Source: Moringa oleifera (taxonomy: Eukaryota; Streptophyta; Magnoliopsida; Brassicales; Moringaceae). From it: DNA of 64,000 bases. This document shows positions 1 through 11,200 of this stretch, piece by piece (the stretch's first letter is position 1; each line of letters begins with the position of its first letter). The notes beneath the pieces were generated by a model. That model saw only the letters and a list, made by a program, of their open reading frames with translations, did no database searches and was not told where the DNA came from. Location: NCBI GenBank assembly GCA_021397835.1, contig JAJFZO010000094.1:5494001-5558000 (forward strand), in the 5' to 3' direction. The translations under genes were made by a program, and so were the position numbers.

Positions 1-784
1 ACTAGAATGATCACCAGATATTCAACCAGCTAGAAAACATACCGGTCACCAATGTATCTTCCCTGTGTGAAGTAGCCAAGGCAGAGCTCCTCAACGAGAT
101 TATGTTGCTTATCAAGACCTTGCTGGCCAGCAAAATATATAAGCCTGTGGCTATCCAGAGTATTTCCCCTGCACGCACCCAAAACAACTTTAGATGTTCC
201 ATCTCCACCAGAAAAAGCACCTCGAGGCTTCCCTATCGTCAATAAATAAGAGAAACATCCCTATCGTCAATAAACAAAAGAAACATTCTTTAGGCTTACG
301 TGAGGCCAGACATGTCATATTCCAGACCAAGGCCCCTGAAAACCTGCAATGTTAGAATTGATAAATTGCGGCTTACTGTCACACTAGCTAAACCAACTCA
401 ATGCAAATCAACAAGGGTGATTTAATGATATGCAGACCTCAGTCATCCTAGATATAATTCCTTGACACCGGGATCCAAACTTTTTCTCATAAAACTCCCT
501 CTTATTGACACCTTCTTTTGGGGCAGAAGAATCAAGAAAAAATGGGTGCCATCTGATCTGCACAGTTAGAGTGACAGTACATCAGACTGAAGCAAATTAG
601 AGGGGCAGAGAGAGACAAAGAGAAAAAAAGAGAGTGAAACCTCAAAGTCAAATTGATCCTTAGATGCAGCTATGGCTTTGTCAAGGTTTCTTTTGCCCAC
701 GAAGCACCATGGACACACAGTGTCTGAACTGATATCAATTTGAATAAGCTTCTTTCCAGAGCAGTTACTGACTGACTGGGACAT
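1..784 (-). CDS. DsbA-like thioredoxin-fold oxidoreductase (FrnE-type), 5' part, cut by window edge
   Basis: Partial gene read leftwards from ATG at 784. Exons are 784-641, 557-438, 343-300 and 168-43; all introns are GT-AG and the frame is continuous, and the next exon lies beyond position 1. The N-terminus carries a thioredoxin-type active site: in DTVCPWCFVGKR the CPWC cysteines are residues 24 and 27. It is followed by RWHPFFLD and, in exon 4, GNTLDSHRLIYFAGQQG and LVEELCLGYFTQG. These blocks are typical of the DSBA-like/2-hydroxychromene-2-carboxylate isomerase fold of plant FrnE-like proteins, presumed cytosolic thiol-disulfide oxidoreductases. No signal peptide is visible. The third exon is only 44 nt but is needed to keep the frame. 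The C-terminal part is missing only because the window ends. The substrate is unknown. Family assignment is firm; exact function is not. Confidence 0.88.
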
Positions 785-2391
785 GATTTTTACGTATCTG
801 CTATCTCTCTGACATAGAAAGCAGGCTCAGCATATCAGAGCAATATTCGTTTTTTTCCACAATCTAAAGTTCTGAAAGTTTTTTCTCTGACGAAACAAGT
901 AATTTCTCGGACAAAAAAAGTAAAATCTGTGTAGTTCCTGATTGCTATTTAATGTAGCCAAGAATGCACATAGTAAACCCTTCTTCCAGTCACCATATCC
1001 TGCATGTTTTTAGATTGGCAGCAGCCTTCAATTGACACCAATAAGCCAAGGAATCTTTTCCTACAATTTAAGCTGTCATCAAGCAGAACCAAGGACGTTT
1101 CCTTCTTTTGTTATTCTTCCTGTTCCTTCCAGTGCATATATCTGCTCTTCTAATTCTATTCCTTTTACACCTCATTTGCAAATTGCTACTTGTAACAAAG
1201 TTCATGATAGGTACCTACCTCTTTTGTTTCTTTTTCTTTTTCCAATTCCATGACTAAAGGCATAAGCATAAATACCTATAATTTACCTGATAAACCATCA
1301 TTTCAAGTGATTTTTCTTTCTCGCGATAAACATGATCAACCCTTTCATGATAGTTGAGACCATATCAAATCTGATTTATTTTTATTAGATTTAAAATGTT
1401 ACTAAAATAACACATAACAGGATTCTAGCTCATAATTTCCCTTAAGCTTTTTCCAAGGTAACGATGACAATCAAAAACAAGACCTGTATCAATAATGAGT
1501 TTCACTTCTTTTTCCCCCAAAAGAGGATTGTCTAATTTCAACACGAGATTGATAAATAACCACCAACAGTACCCATCAACATTCAAAAACCAAAAACAAA
1601 ACAATTATATACTGGCAACAAAGTGAATTCTCCTACATGAAAGTGATATACAAATACAATTGATCGACAGAAAGGAAACAGAAACACAAAGCTCAATAGC
1701 AATTCCGGAAAAAAAAAATCAGAAGGACAAAACAATATCAAGAAACGAAGAGATAAAGATAAACAGTAATCTAACTGGGTCTTGTTTTCTTTACCGGCGG
1801 GAACAAGAAAGGTTGGAGCTTGTGAAGACCCACCAGGTGCATTCGCTTGCAAGAGTTGGGTTAGAGAAAGGACATGTAATAAAGCACGGTCAAGGCACAA
1901 TTCATCACCTACCGCCAACTCAGACACCAGAGTTCGACAAATTTCATCGCCAACCACTAACTCAGGTCTCTGAGTTCATATACATACTCACTGAAGGTTA
2001 ATTAATTAAAAAGCTGCCACCTGCAAAAATTCTTGTATTTTCTGGGTGAAATTTTATTTTAGCCAATGTGTTGTCTCAAAATGCTAGGGGAGAAATCCTT
2101 TTTTTTAAGGGTAAATTTGTAATTTTCTTATTAAATATGATTAAATATGTATTTTATAGTTTTTTTAATCCCAATTAACTCGATTTTTTTCTTAAATTAG
2201 CAATTAAATATTTATCTTTATTAGAAGATTCTCGGGCCAGGGCATTTGCGCCCCGTTGAGCACTGACCCAACACCCAGATTCTTGGAACAGTCTCTCTCG
2301 CGTTGCCTTAATTTGCCTGTCATCACCCTTATAAAGTCTGAGGTCTCCGGAAACTCATTTCCATCTCGATCGAAGGAATCTTAGGATACAG
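785..2391. other. Intergenic region between two divergent genes, including RCC1 5' leader
   Basis: About 1.6 kb separates the DsbA-like ATG (784, leftward) from the RCC1-gene leader (rightward). No supported gene is seen. Reading frames of up to about 120 codons at 1583-2001 occur on both strands but have no recognisable domain. An imperfect two-copy repeat lies at 1899-1964. From 2240 the sequence becomes less AT-rich and promoter-like. The first leader exon of the RCC1 gene probably ends at 2391 (ACAG before GTACC). Confidence 0.5.
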
Positions 2392-2882
2392 GTACCATGA
2401 TCCAATTTCTTGGATTACTTCTCCTCGTTCTTTCGTATTTTCCGGTCCGAATTGCTAATTGTTTTCTGCTTTCTTTGGAGGGATGAATGAAGATTCCTTA
2501 TTTAGTTCAAGAGTTGCTTTGTTTTATTTTCTTTAATTTTTATTTCCATTTCTAGAGTATTTTAATTCTAATTGCTTGCCTTATGCGTTGATGCTCTTTG
2601 CTTCGTTTAGCAGTTGACGTAATGTATGGAGGAATAATTAAATGCATATTTTCTTTTCTTTTTCGTGAACATTCTCAGCAGCCAAACAGACAGAGAAAGG
2701 GCAGCCTAATTTCCGTTTCTAAAATATTAAATTTTCCAACGAAATCGAAAATCTTAACCACGATTTTGTGTCAAATTAGTTCAATGTTAATTTTGTATGT
2801 TAAATTTCCTTGTAAAAGCATCAATTGTAGTCTCATTTGTTGGTTTGATTGTTTTCCTTGTATATTTGGATAGGTTATTAGG
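2392..2882 (+). other. Probable 5'-UTR intron of the RCC1-repeat gene
   Basis: A donor (CAG before GTACCATG, 2392-2393) and an acceptor near 2880 (TTATTAG, just before the start codon at 2890) bracket a T-rich stretch of about 490 nt with plant-intron composition. Leader introns are common in plant genes. Only transcript data can confirm it. Confidence 0.5.
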
Positions 2883-2889
2883 GGGATAA

Positions 2890-5800
2890 ATGGATATTCA
2901 TGAAATTATCGGTGATACTGCACGCCCTGTGAATCTCCCAACGAAAAGTGCTATATATGTGTGGGGATATAACCAAAGTGGGCAAACAGGTAGAAAAGGG
3001 AAGGGGCGTCAGTTGCGGATACCAAAGCCGCTCCCTCCAGAGCTATTTGGGTGCCAGGCAGGGGGTAATTCACGTTGGCTGGATATTGCCTGTGGCCGTG
3101 GGCATACTGCAGCTGTGGTTTCAGATGGGTCGCTCTTTACATGGGGTTTGGTCCTTTTTAACTTTAATAAATCCTTTCAAGTTTGAAAATTACTTTTTTC
3201 TCCTCCTTTTTTTTTTTTTTTGGTTCTTTTCTCTTTATTGTGTTGTCTGATGGTTATATTTTGTTTGAGTACTCTTTGTTTGAGGACTCTTTCTTTAGAC
3301 ATTTGGTAATTTCATGATGTCTTGGTGTTTATTTTTTTTATTTTTGTTTTTACATTTGAATGGTTTACATGCCACTATAATGATCTGAGAAACTTCCTTT
3401 ATGGCAGAAGTATCTTTTCTTAAGTTGTTAATGTATATTGGTTGTGGTGCACTTGTTAGCGTTTTCTAAATCTTCATATGAGACAATCTTATGTTTAATG
3501 TCTTTGATTAGGTGATAATGAATTTGGTCAACTGGGAGATGGAACTGAGGTGGGCAGGAAACACCCTAAGAAAGTAAAGCAGTTGCAGATGGAGTTTGTG
3601 AAATCTGTATCTTGTGGAGCGCATTGTACAGCTGCTATTGCGGAACCCCGTGAAAATGATGGAACCATCTCGATGCGTAGACTTTGGGTTTGGGGCCAAA
3701 ATCAAGTGCTCTTCTTTTTCTCTTATTGAATCAATATTTCTTATTAATTTAGTAGTGACTGTAAATTCTATAAGTTCCTTCTACCTCAATACAGGGATCG
3801 AATTTACCACGTCTGTTTTCGGGGGCCTTTTCTCCAAACACGGTATGTAAAAAGGATATCTAATCTTTAATTCCTACACCCCACTTGAACTCCAAGAAAG
3901 CAAAAGTTTTAAATATTCTTAGTAATATCTGCAGATAAATATTTTCATGTTTACATATTTATTCTTATAAAGTTCAAATTTCTAGAAATACGCATGGTTT
4001 TCTTGAGTTCTCCATTATCTTTACAATTGAATTTATTAATCTTATCCGGTTTTACTTATTACATTACTTTTTAATTGAAAGACCCATGATTAGAGTGGTC
4101 AATTGATGTCCCACGTTATAGGAACCATGGGGTTCAAATTATATTTATTATTTAATAAAAAAACTTAGTCTTTCTAAGTACATATTTAGATGTCACAGTG
4201 TGATTATCAACCAAGGATCTTCTTTTGCACGTGCTTTCTGTTCTTCATTTCATCCCTACTATATTGTATGATTTAAGATTTTAAATTTCATCTGCTCCAG
4301 ATCATTCGTCAAGTATCCTGTGGGGCAGTTCATGTGGTGGCTTTATCAGAGGAAGGCTTCCTACAAGCTTGGGGTGAGTGCTGTTTTAAATTTATGCATA
4401 TCAATCTCTCAGCGGATTTGTACATAGAATGGTGTACTATATTGTAATTTTGATGCGACCAGGTTCCATGTACTTGCAACTGAAAACTCCTGTTTAAACT
4501 TAGGAACTTGTGGTTGTAGATGGATCCTATAAATCAGGAAAGGAAACTTGAATATTGTTATTAGTTTCCTGCCACATATTAATCTATGTCTACCGCTGTT
4601 CTGTAAAAGCAGGCTACAATGAATATGGTCAACTTGGAAGAGGAGTTACTTCTGAAGGATTACAGGGGCCTCGTGTTATAAGTGCTTATGCAAGGTTACT
4701 GGACGAAGCCCCTGAGCTCGTGAAGATTACCCAAGTGTCATGCGGGGAGTACCACACAGCCGCTATATCTGAAAAAGGCGAGGTGTAAGTTATCTGAAGG
4801 ATCTTTTAAAGGAGATAAGTTCAATTGAAACATGAGAATTGTGGCTATCCGCATGGCACAAGTAATTTTTTATGAAGGTTTGGAAAAATCTTCGTGTGGG
4901 AATCTCACGTCTAGCCAGCAGATGGGATGAGATGGAAAACAGATGCATTCTAATATGCGAGTCTCTTCCCCTTTATCTTCATTTTACCATGGAAGCATGA
5001 GCATGATTCCATTGCAAATAATATTTAGTTGTTTGCGCTAATAACAGAAACTTGTTCCCTTGGTTATTGATGTAGGTGCAGATATAAGTTTTATATAGTT
5101 ATGGTAACTTATATGATTTGACTCTCATGATGCTTTTAAAATTGTAGTGTTGTACTAATATACAAGTAAGCTTTGAGTAAAGATGAGTCTGCGTCACTGG
5201 TGTGATCTCACAAACTGATAATTTAAATTCCTCTATTACTGTACTGAGAGGAAGTGCATAATTCACCCCAGGATGGAGGCAGAGGAGTGCTAGGAGTTTT
5301 CGAGCTAAAGTAGTTTTTATGCTTTAGTAAATGAAAATACTCACTGGACATCAGTTTGGTACCAAGCTTAGCATTTCTATGAACAAATGTGTTAAAAAGT
5401 CATACATAAATTGACATCACATGTCAACATGTGTATATTTATGCATAAAACTTATGGATGATTTAGTATTCTGTCGTTTATTCTCTTAGCTGGTGGGGGC
5501 ATCTATGTCAAGAATCTTTTCATGGATTAGTTGGTCGCATGAATTATCTCCAATTTCTGGGGTTGGTGCTTTCTTGGTGAATGCCTATGCATTAGAGTGG
5601 AAACTTTTGTGGATTTATATACATTTTTAGTACTATTTCTTGCTGAGCACCTATTGCAAGATCCTTGATGTGATGGGGTCAGCTAAAAAAGAAAGGAGGA
5701 ATTCTTTGAAGCCATTTGTTTCCATTGTTGATGATTGTCTTTTTTGGACCTTGCAGCTATACTTGGGGCCTAGGAAATATGGGTCAACTTGGACACTGTT

Positions 5801-7326
5801 CCCTTCAATCTGGGGATAAAGAGTTGTTGCCGAGGCGAGTTGTTGCTCTTGATGGAATCTTAATAAAGGATGTTGCTTGTGGTGGTGTTCACACTTGTGC
5901 TCTGACATCAAAGGGAGCTCTTTATGCTTGGGGTGGTGGTCAAGTTGGCCAGTTAGGCCTGGGCCCCCAATCTGGGTTCTTTTCATGTGTTCCTAACGGA
6001 ACTGAGACATTTTTACGCAACATCCCGGTCTTGGTTGTACCAACTGGAGTGCAACTTGTTGCTTGTGGACATTCTCACACACTTATCTCTTTGCGGGATG
6101 GAAGAATTCATGGATGGGGTTACAATAGTTATGGTCAGGCAGCTAATGAGAAATCTACTTATGCTTGGTATCCATCACCAGTTGATTGGTATGGTATAAT
6201 CAAGCTGTTATATGGAAACTTATACACAACTTACATTGATCTTTCTTTGTTTTGATGTAAGTAATCTACTGCAGGTGTGTAGGAAAAGTCCGGAAACTGG
6301 CAGCTGGTGGTGGCCATTCTGCTGTGTTGACTGATGCATGTTCCTTGAGGGAGTTGTGTGAGTTTAGGCTTGCAGATAGTGTGACTCTCTCAAATGCTTC
6401 TGAGATTGAGGACGTGGCATCCAGAATAGGAGCAGATGCCTTGGCACGTCTTTGTGAAAGATTGAGGTGATGTTTTGTCTTAATGGATATCATTCCTAAG
6501 AACTTGCTCTCTTTTTAGTAGCTTATTGGCATATTTATTGATCAGGATTGCGGAATCGGAATGAACCCTATGTTTGCTTATTTTTAGTATAGAATTGAAA
6601 TAAGATTGACTAGTCCTCACGTGAATTTGGGAATGTGGAATGAGAGTAGCAAACCTAGGTCTACTCTCATTCCTGAATATTAAATAAAATAATTTTATTT
6701 ATTTCCAAATATATGAGTAGAATAGAAAAAATAAAAAAACTCAAAAATATCTTTATTTTATATTTATGACTTAAGAATTTATTTTCTTTATAGATGATTA
6801 TATGTTATCACTTTTAATTATGTTAATGGGTGATATAAATTAATTACTTTTTTAGAAAAATTATTACTTGTGGGACAAAAAAAATAATATTTAATTTTTA
6901 TTTTTTAAAATTTTTATGAAAACATAATTTTAAGTAATATTTATCTAGATTATCTTATAATTACAAAAATTATTAAAATATACAATTTTTTTCCCTAAAT
7001 TGAAAATATAAAATTAAAGAACCCACTTACTTAGAAGTCTTGGGTTCTGAAGGCCCCTAGCTCAATTTAAAATGTAACTAGTTGGCAGGAATACAAATGA
7101 TTATGGACTCTGTCGGGCAGGCATGACAAAATTTTGCTCATGTACCTTATTTTGGTAAATTAGAGAGCATCTTCTTGTTTTCTTTAACAGAAATGCGGTA
7201 TCCACTTATATTCTCTTTTACTTGATACATATTGATTCAGCTTTTTTTTTTTTTAACAGGGAGCATTTGCTTGATGATGGTGATTTCCATTATGAAGATG
7301 AAGATGTCGATGATGGGAAGAATTAA
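2890..7326 (+). CDS. RCC1-repeat (regulator of chromosome condensation) family protein
   Basis: Eight coding exons: 2890-3145, 3512-3705, 3795-3842, 4301-4373, 4613-4784, 5757-6188, 6275-6466 and 7260-7326. All have GT-AG introns and consistent phases, giving 477 residues. Seven propeller-blade signatures occur: WGYNQSGQTG (about residue 25), TWGDNEFGQLGDG (84), VWGQNQG (146), WGYNEYGQLGRG (190), TWGLGNMGQLGH (250), AWGGGQVGQLGLG (306) and GWGYNSYGQ (367). CG..HT/S..V blocks lie between them (ACGRGHTAAV, SCGEYHTAAI). The C-terminus is short and acidic (HLLDDGDFHYEDEDVDDGKN). RCC1 itself is a Ran exchange factor, but most plant members have other or unknown roles, so GEF activity should not be assumed. 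Length and position resemble Arabidopsis AT3G02300, from memory. An AATAAA near 7603 fits a 3' end about 280 nt past the stop. Confidence 0.93.
6637..6673. repeat. Perfect 13-bp inverted repeat in RCC1-gene intron 7
   Basis: Arms GGAATGAGAGTAG (6637-6649) and CTACTCTCATTCC (6661-6673) are exact reverse complements around an 11-nt spacer. It lies in the 793-nt last intron, next to very AT-rich sequence (6680-7020). It may be an old MITE end or an intronic RNA hairpin; neither is proven. Confidence 0.8.
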
Positions 7327-8271
7327 TTGAACATATAGTTGATGTGATGCAGATTGTGCTGACCACTGTGTCAGTATGCATCTCCTCTACCTTATGTACC
7401 AACTTGATTAGGAGTTTAGGAATACTGTGTCAAAACTGTAATGTCTGATGATGAAAGCACATGCTCTTGTGTTCTTTCACTATGTAAAATTGTAGTCCCA
7501 GTTGGTTACTATAGTAATCAAACTGGTTGAAAAAGGACAGTGTAAAGTAGAACCTGTAGTATTGAGAGGATAATCTCTTACATGACCTTATTTGTTGGAT
7601 TTAAATAAAACCTGGAAGTTGGTGGACCCAACATTTGCTCAAGAACCTCTTCACCTTGCTACTTCATTATTTGTTGTTTTGCCGAGCTTAGATCTGTTTT
7701 TCATGTTGGAGGCTTCAAGTTGTTACTCATGCTCTTCCTTAAACAAGAAAATTTTGGGATGTTGAGGGTGTACTTCCATTTGGCTAGGTATGTTTTCAAG
7801 AATCCAGCTTTCCCGTGAAGAGTAACTCCCCAGATATTTTAACTGCCAGTAGTCATGACTCTTTAATATTCACATGAAGCTATGTCCAACTTAGGCACGT
7901 CTGAGTGGAATTATTTAACTCTAGCCCGAATACAAGCCTCAAGATACTTATTTGGTGGTGATTACTCTCTCTAGGTTTTAGTGGATTTTAAGCTTTGACT
8001 ATACTGATCACTTCATATATTCAGTGATTCAGTCTAGGTGCTAGTGCATTCATAATAGCCTGTGAGTTGTTGGGGTGTTCTACTATGAAATCTCTGCATT
8101 TGTCAAATGCTTTTATGACAGTTTCTGCATTGGTAAAATGCTGCTACGACAGTTCATTACATCTTTATGATGGAAGAGCTATTTAATCATTGTAGTAGAC
8201 ATTTCACAGTGCATGTGTGCAAGAGAGGTAGCACATTAATTCTGTTAAACTTCCGCCGGTTCAATCCATTA
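7327..8271. other. Tail-to-tail intergenic region (3' UTRs)
   Basis: This 945-nt stretch lies between the stop codons of the convergent RCC1 and AP1/FUL-like genes. It should hold both 3' UTRs. AATAAA near 7603 on the plus strand is a candidate poly(A) signal for the RCC1 gene. No coding feature is seen. Confidence 0.6.
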
Positions 8272-11200
8272 TTATTTGTTCACATGGTGAAGCATCCAAG
8301 GTGGCATAAGTGTGTTAGTTCTGGGTTGTGTTTGAGCCTCAGCCTCTTCATTTCCTGCTCCTCTTTCCTGGAAAGTACTGCCACTGCATCATCCATTCAC
8401 AAAATTCTGTCAACTCTACGGACAGACTGTTGGGAGTGATTAATAAGTAAAACAAATGTTGTCCACTATTTGACAGAAAAAGAGATTTAAGCAAGATGAG
8501 AAAGGGTTATAGTATATGTTCTTTTCTCTCTCAAAGTAACAATCTTTTTCCTAACAAATCATTTAAATCATATGCAGCATGCATTTCTTGGTAGAGGGAA
8601 AGAACATTTTCCGTAATCCCGGCGGTCTTTCTATATATGGATCGACCTCAGCTTAATAATGAAGCGGAAAATTAATGATACTAAAAGAAACAGAAAAGAA
8701 AGGTCTGCTCTGCATGTATGTAGTCATCTAAGTTTCAAAGCAAGTTGTCTTATTTCTTTACTTTTTCTCCTGCTAATAATAGGACACCTATCCACTCAGA
8801 TGTGGTGCTTAGCTAGGACAGCATGGGAAGCACAACGCTAAACAGGAATTGTTTAATTGGCTCTTGGACTTAAAAATCACCTCTCCGACATGAACTGTGT
8901 GCTCAAAGCACGCTTTGATTTAACAACATAAATATAGTGTTAACCATTTTGATTCAGCCATGCATCTATCATTTGCATTCAGAGAAAAAATGAAGGAAGA
9001 ATACCTAGTAGACAGAAAAGGAGAAAGAGTTGGTGGCACAGGTGCTGGTTGTGGTAGCATGCGAGATGATGAGCTTTGGCCAAGGTTTTGCTGCTCCAAC
9101 TGTGCACCTTCATTCAGCACCTTCTCATTTTCCTTCAGCTGTTCTTGGCATGATATTTTGATAATGTTAGATACTCACCTGCATTGGAACTTAATAAAAA
9201 CTTTAAAAAGCTATGCTTAGAAATGTTTACTCCACTCACCTTCTTCGCTAACATGTTATTCTGCTCTCGCAATGCCCTTTCCTGTCACAAGCCTCATTAT
9301 TAGATGGGGTACTTGAGTTCAAGCCTTATAGACTTCTGCTAATATTGTGAAAATCAAGAGAGCCCAAAGAGATTCAATGAAGGCGATAGGTTAGCTTAGC
9401 ATGTAAATTTTCTTGTAATGCTACGATCTAGATATGCCATCATTTTCATCTTCTCCTTATGGGAAGGACTGTTGATCACATGGTGAGATCAAGTACTCAG
9501 AAAGAGCCAGCTGATATGATAATATGATCAAACAATACTGAATTGAAGCTTAAAGGACAACAGTGAACTTCCATAGTATAAAGGATAGTCAACTTCCATC
9601 TCTATTTGCAGGTTGGGACAAATGCCCTCACAGAGAAGTTACAGTAAGACGCATGAATAGGCAAAATGGTGGAGATATCATACATATCTTGGTGGAGGTC
9701 CTTTAATGGCCATGCACATTCTATTACATCAATTACAAGAAGATAAAGTACCTTTTTTTTCGTTATTTATAAATTTTTAAAAAATTATTGTTCGTGACAT
9801 TCTCCGTATTTAAATCGTTTGATCAGCAAAAAATTCAAAATCTAATAATTAAATTATAATATTTTAAATTTAACAATTACAAATAAAATAAGTAATATTT
9901 AATTTAAACCTTGATAAATTGTCATTAATCTTCGGGGTAAATTCTAAATATTGATTTAATTACTGAACAAATCTTTCAATCCAGGAATTACAAACCTAAT
10001 TCTTGTTTATATAGGTTTCAATTATATTTTTGCTGTCTAATTAACTTTCCATTATATCAAGCCCTTTCTTGTCCACCCAAAATAAAATGCAAATGTTTGG
10101 AATTCCTAAACAAAACTATTTAGATCATCACAAAACTTTAATTTGGAATGACACACAAAAATAATCCAAAGTTTCATGAACATCTTACCCGTTTTTGCAG
10201 GTCTGAAATCGATTCATGCATGAGTTGGTTCTGCACATGCCAAATCACTCCATAGTTGTCAATTAGTATCTTAAATGTGTAACAGAATTATAAGAAGTAA
10301 ATTATTAAGGAAACCCTAATTCAATCACCTTTCTAGATCGTATCCGCTTAAGAGCAGTATCAATTTGTTGCTCCAAATTCTGAAGCTCCTTGAGACTTAG
10401 GAGATCCAGCCCTTCTCCTGTAAAATGCCTACAGAATCAATGCATAATGTGTCACATCAGTTAACAAGCCTACAGGATCACATATGCTGTGGATACAAAT
10501 TTGAAGCTAGATATGATAACTGCTGGAATCACATGAAGCCATATATATGTTAGTACCTTAGGTTCCTTTGCAGGACTTCTATCTGATTCATGAGCTTGGG
10601 GAATTCCATAGTCCAGTTTGCCTATACACCAGTTTTAAGAAAAGGGTTACACAGCTTACCCATATAGGTTAAATTAATGTGACCTTCCACACCAGATGTA
10701 TCCACCTATCCCCAAGAACATGAAGTAACTGAAAGATCATTACTGATTTTGGAATCAAATAGATTGATAAGCAAAATACTGAATTAAGTTCAATAGTCAG
10801 ATAGAATGATTAACATAAGATTTACCCAAAAAGAAACTGATTGCACTTGGAAAGGTTCCAATGCCAAAACTTGGCATGAACTCTGGTTTGCTCGTAGAAA
10901 ACACAACATGAAATTTAGTCCAGGAAAAATGATGTTGACCAAATTTTTCATTGATAAATTTTTGCTGATTTTTTGAAGAGATGTACTTTAAAGAAAAAAA
11001 ACAGCAAAAAATTAGATGAAATCCTGATTCAATACACCAAGGAGAAGTTAATTTCTCCTGGAAAGTCATTTGACATAGAAAATGCACCATGTATATGCAC
11101 CCGACCAGAATAAGTCACATTGTGTACAAAGTTTAGTAGAATGGAAAAATCAAGTACCTGTGATTCTGAATCAGGTGCAAGAAGTTGCCGTTCAGCATAC

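Noticed and set aside
1583..2001. Overlapping 113- and 124-codon reading frames on both strands
   Set aside because: No recognisable domain, low-complexity phenylalanine/leucine-rich portion on one strand, and no splice-supported extension. Kept only as a repeat observation.
8821..8920. Alternative last exons for the AP1/FUL-like gene (acceptors near 8833 and 8893)
   Set aside because: They give only 7-8 arbitrary residues (VVLPMLS or SCRRGDF), whereas the exon at 8383-8272 yields the clade motif in phase.
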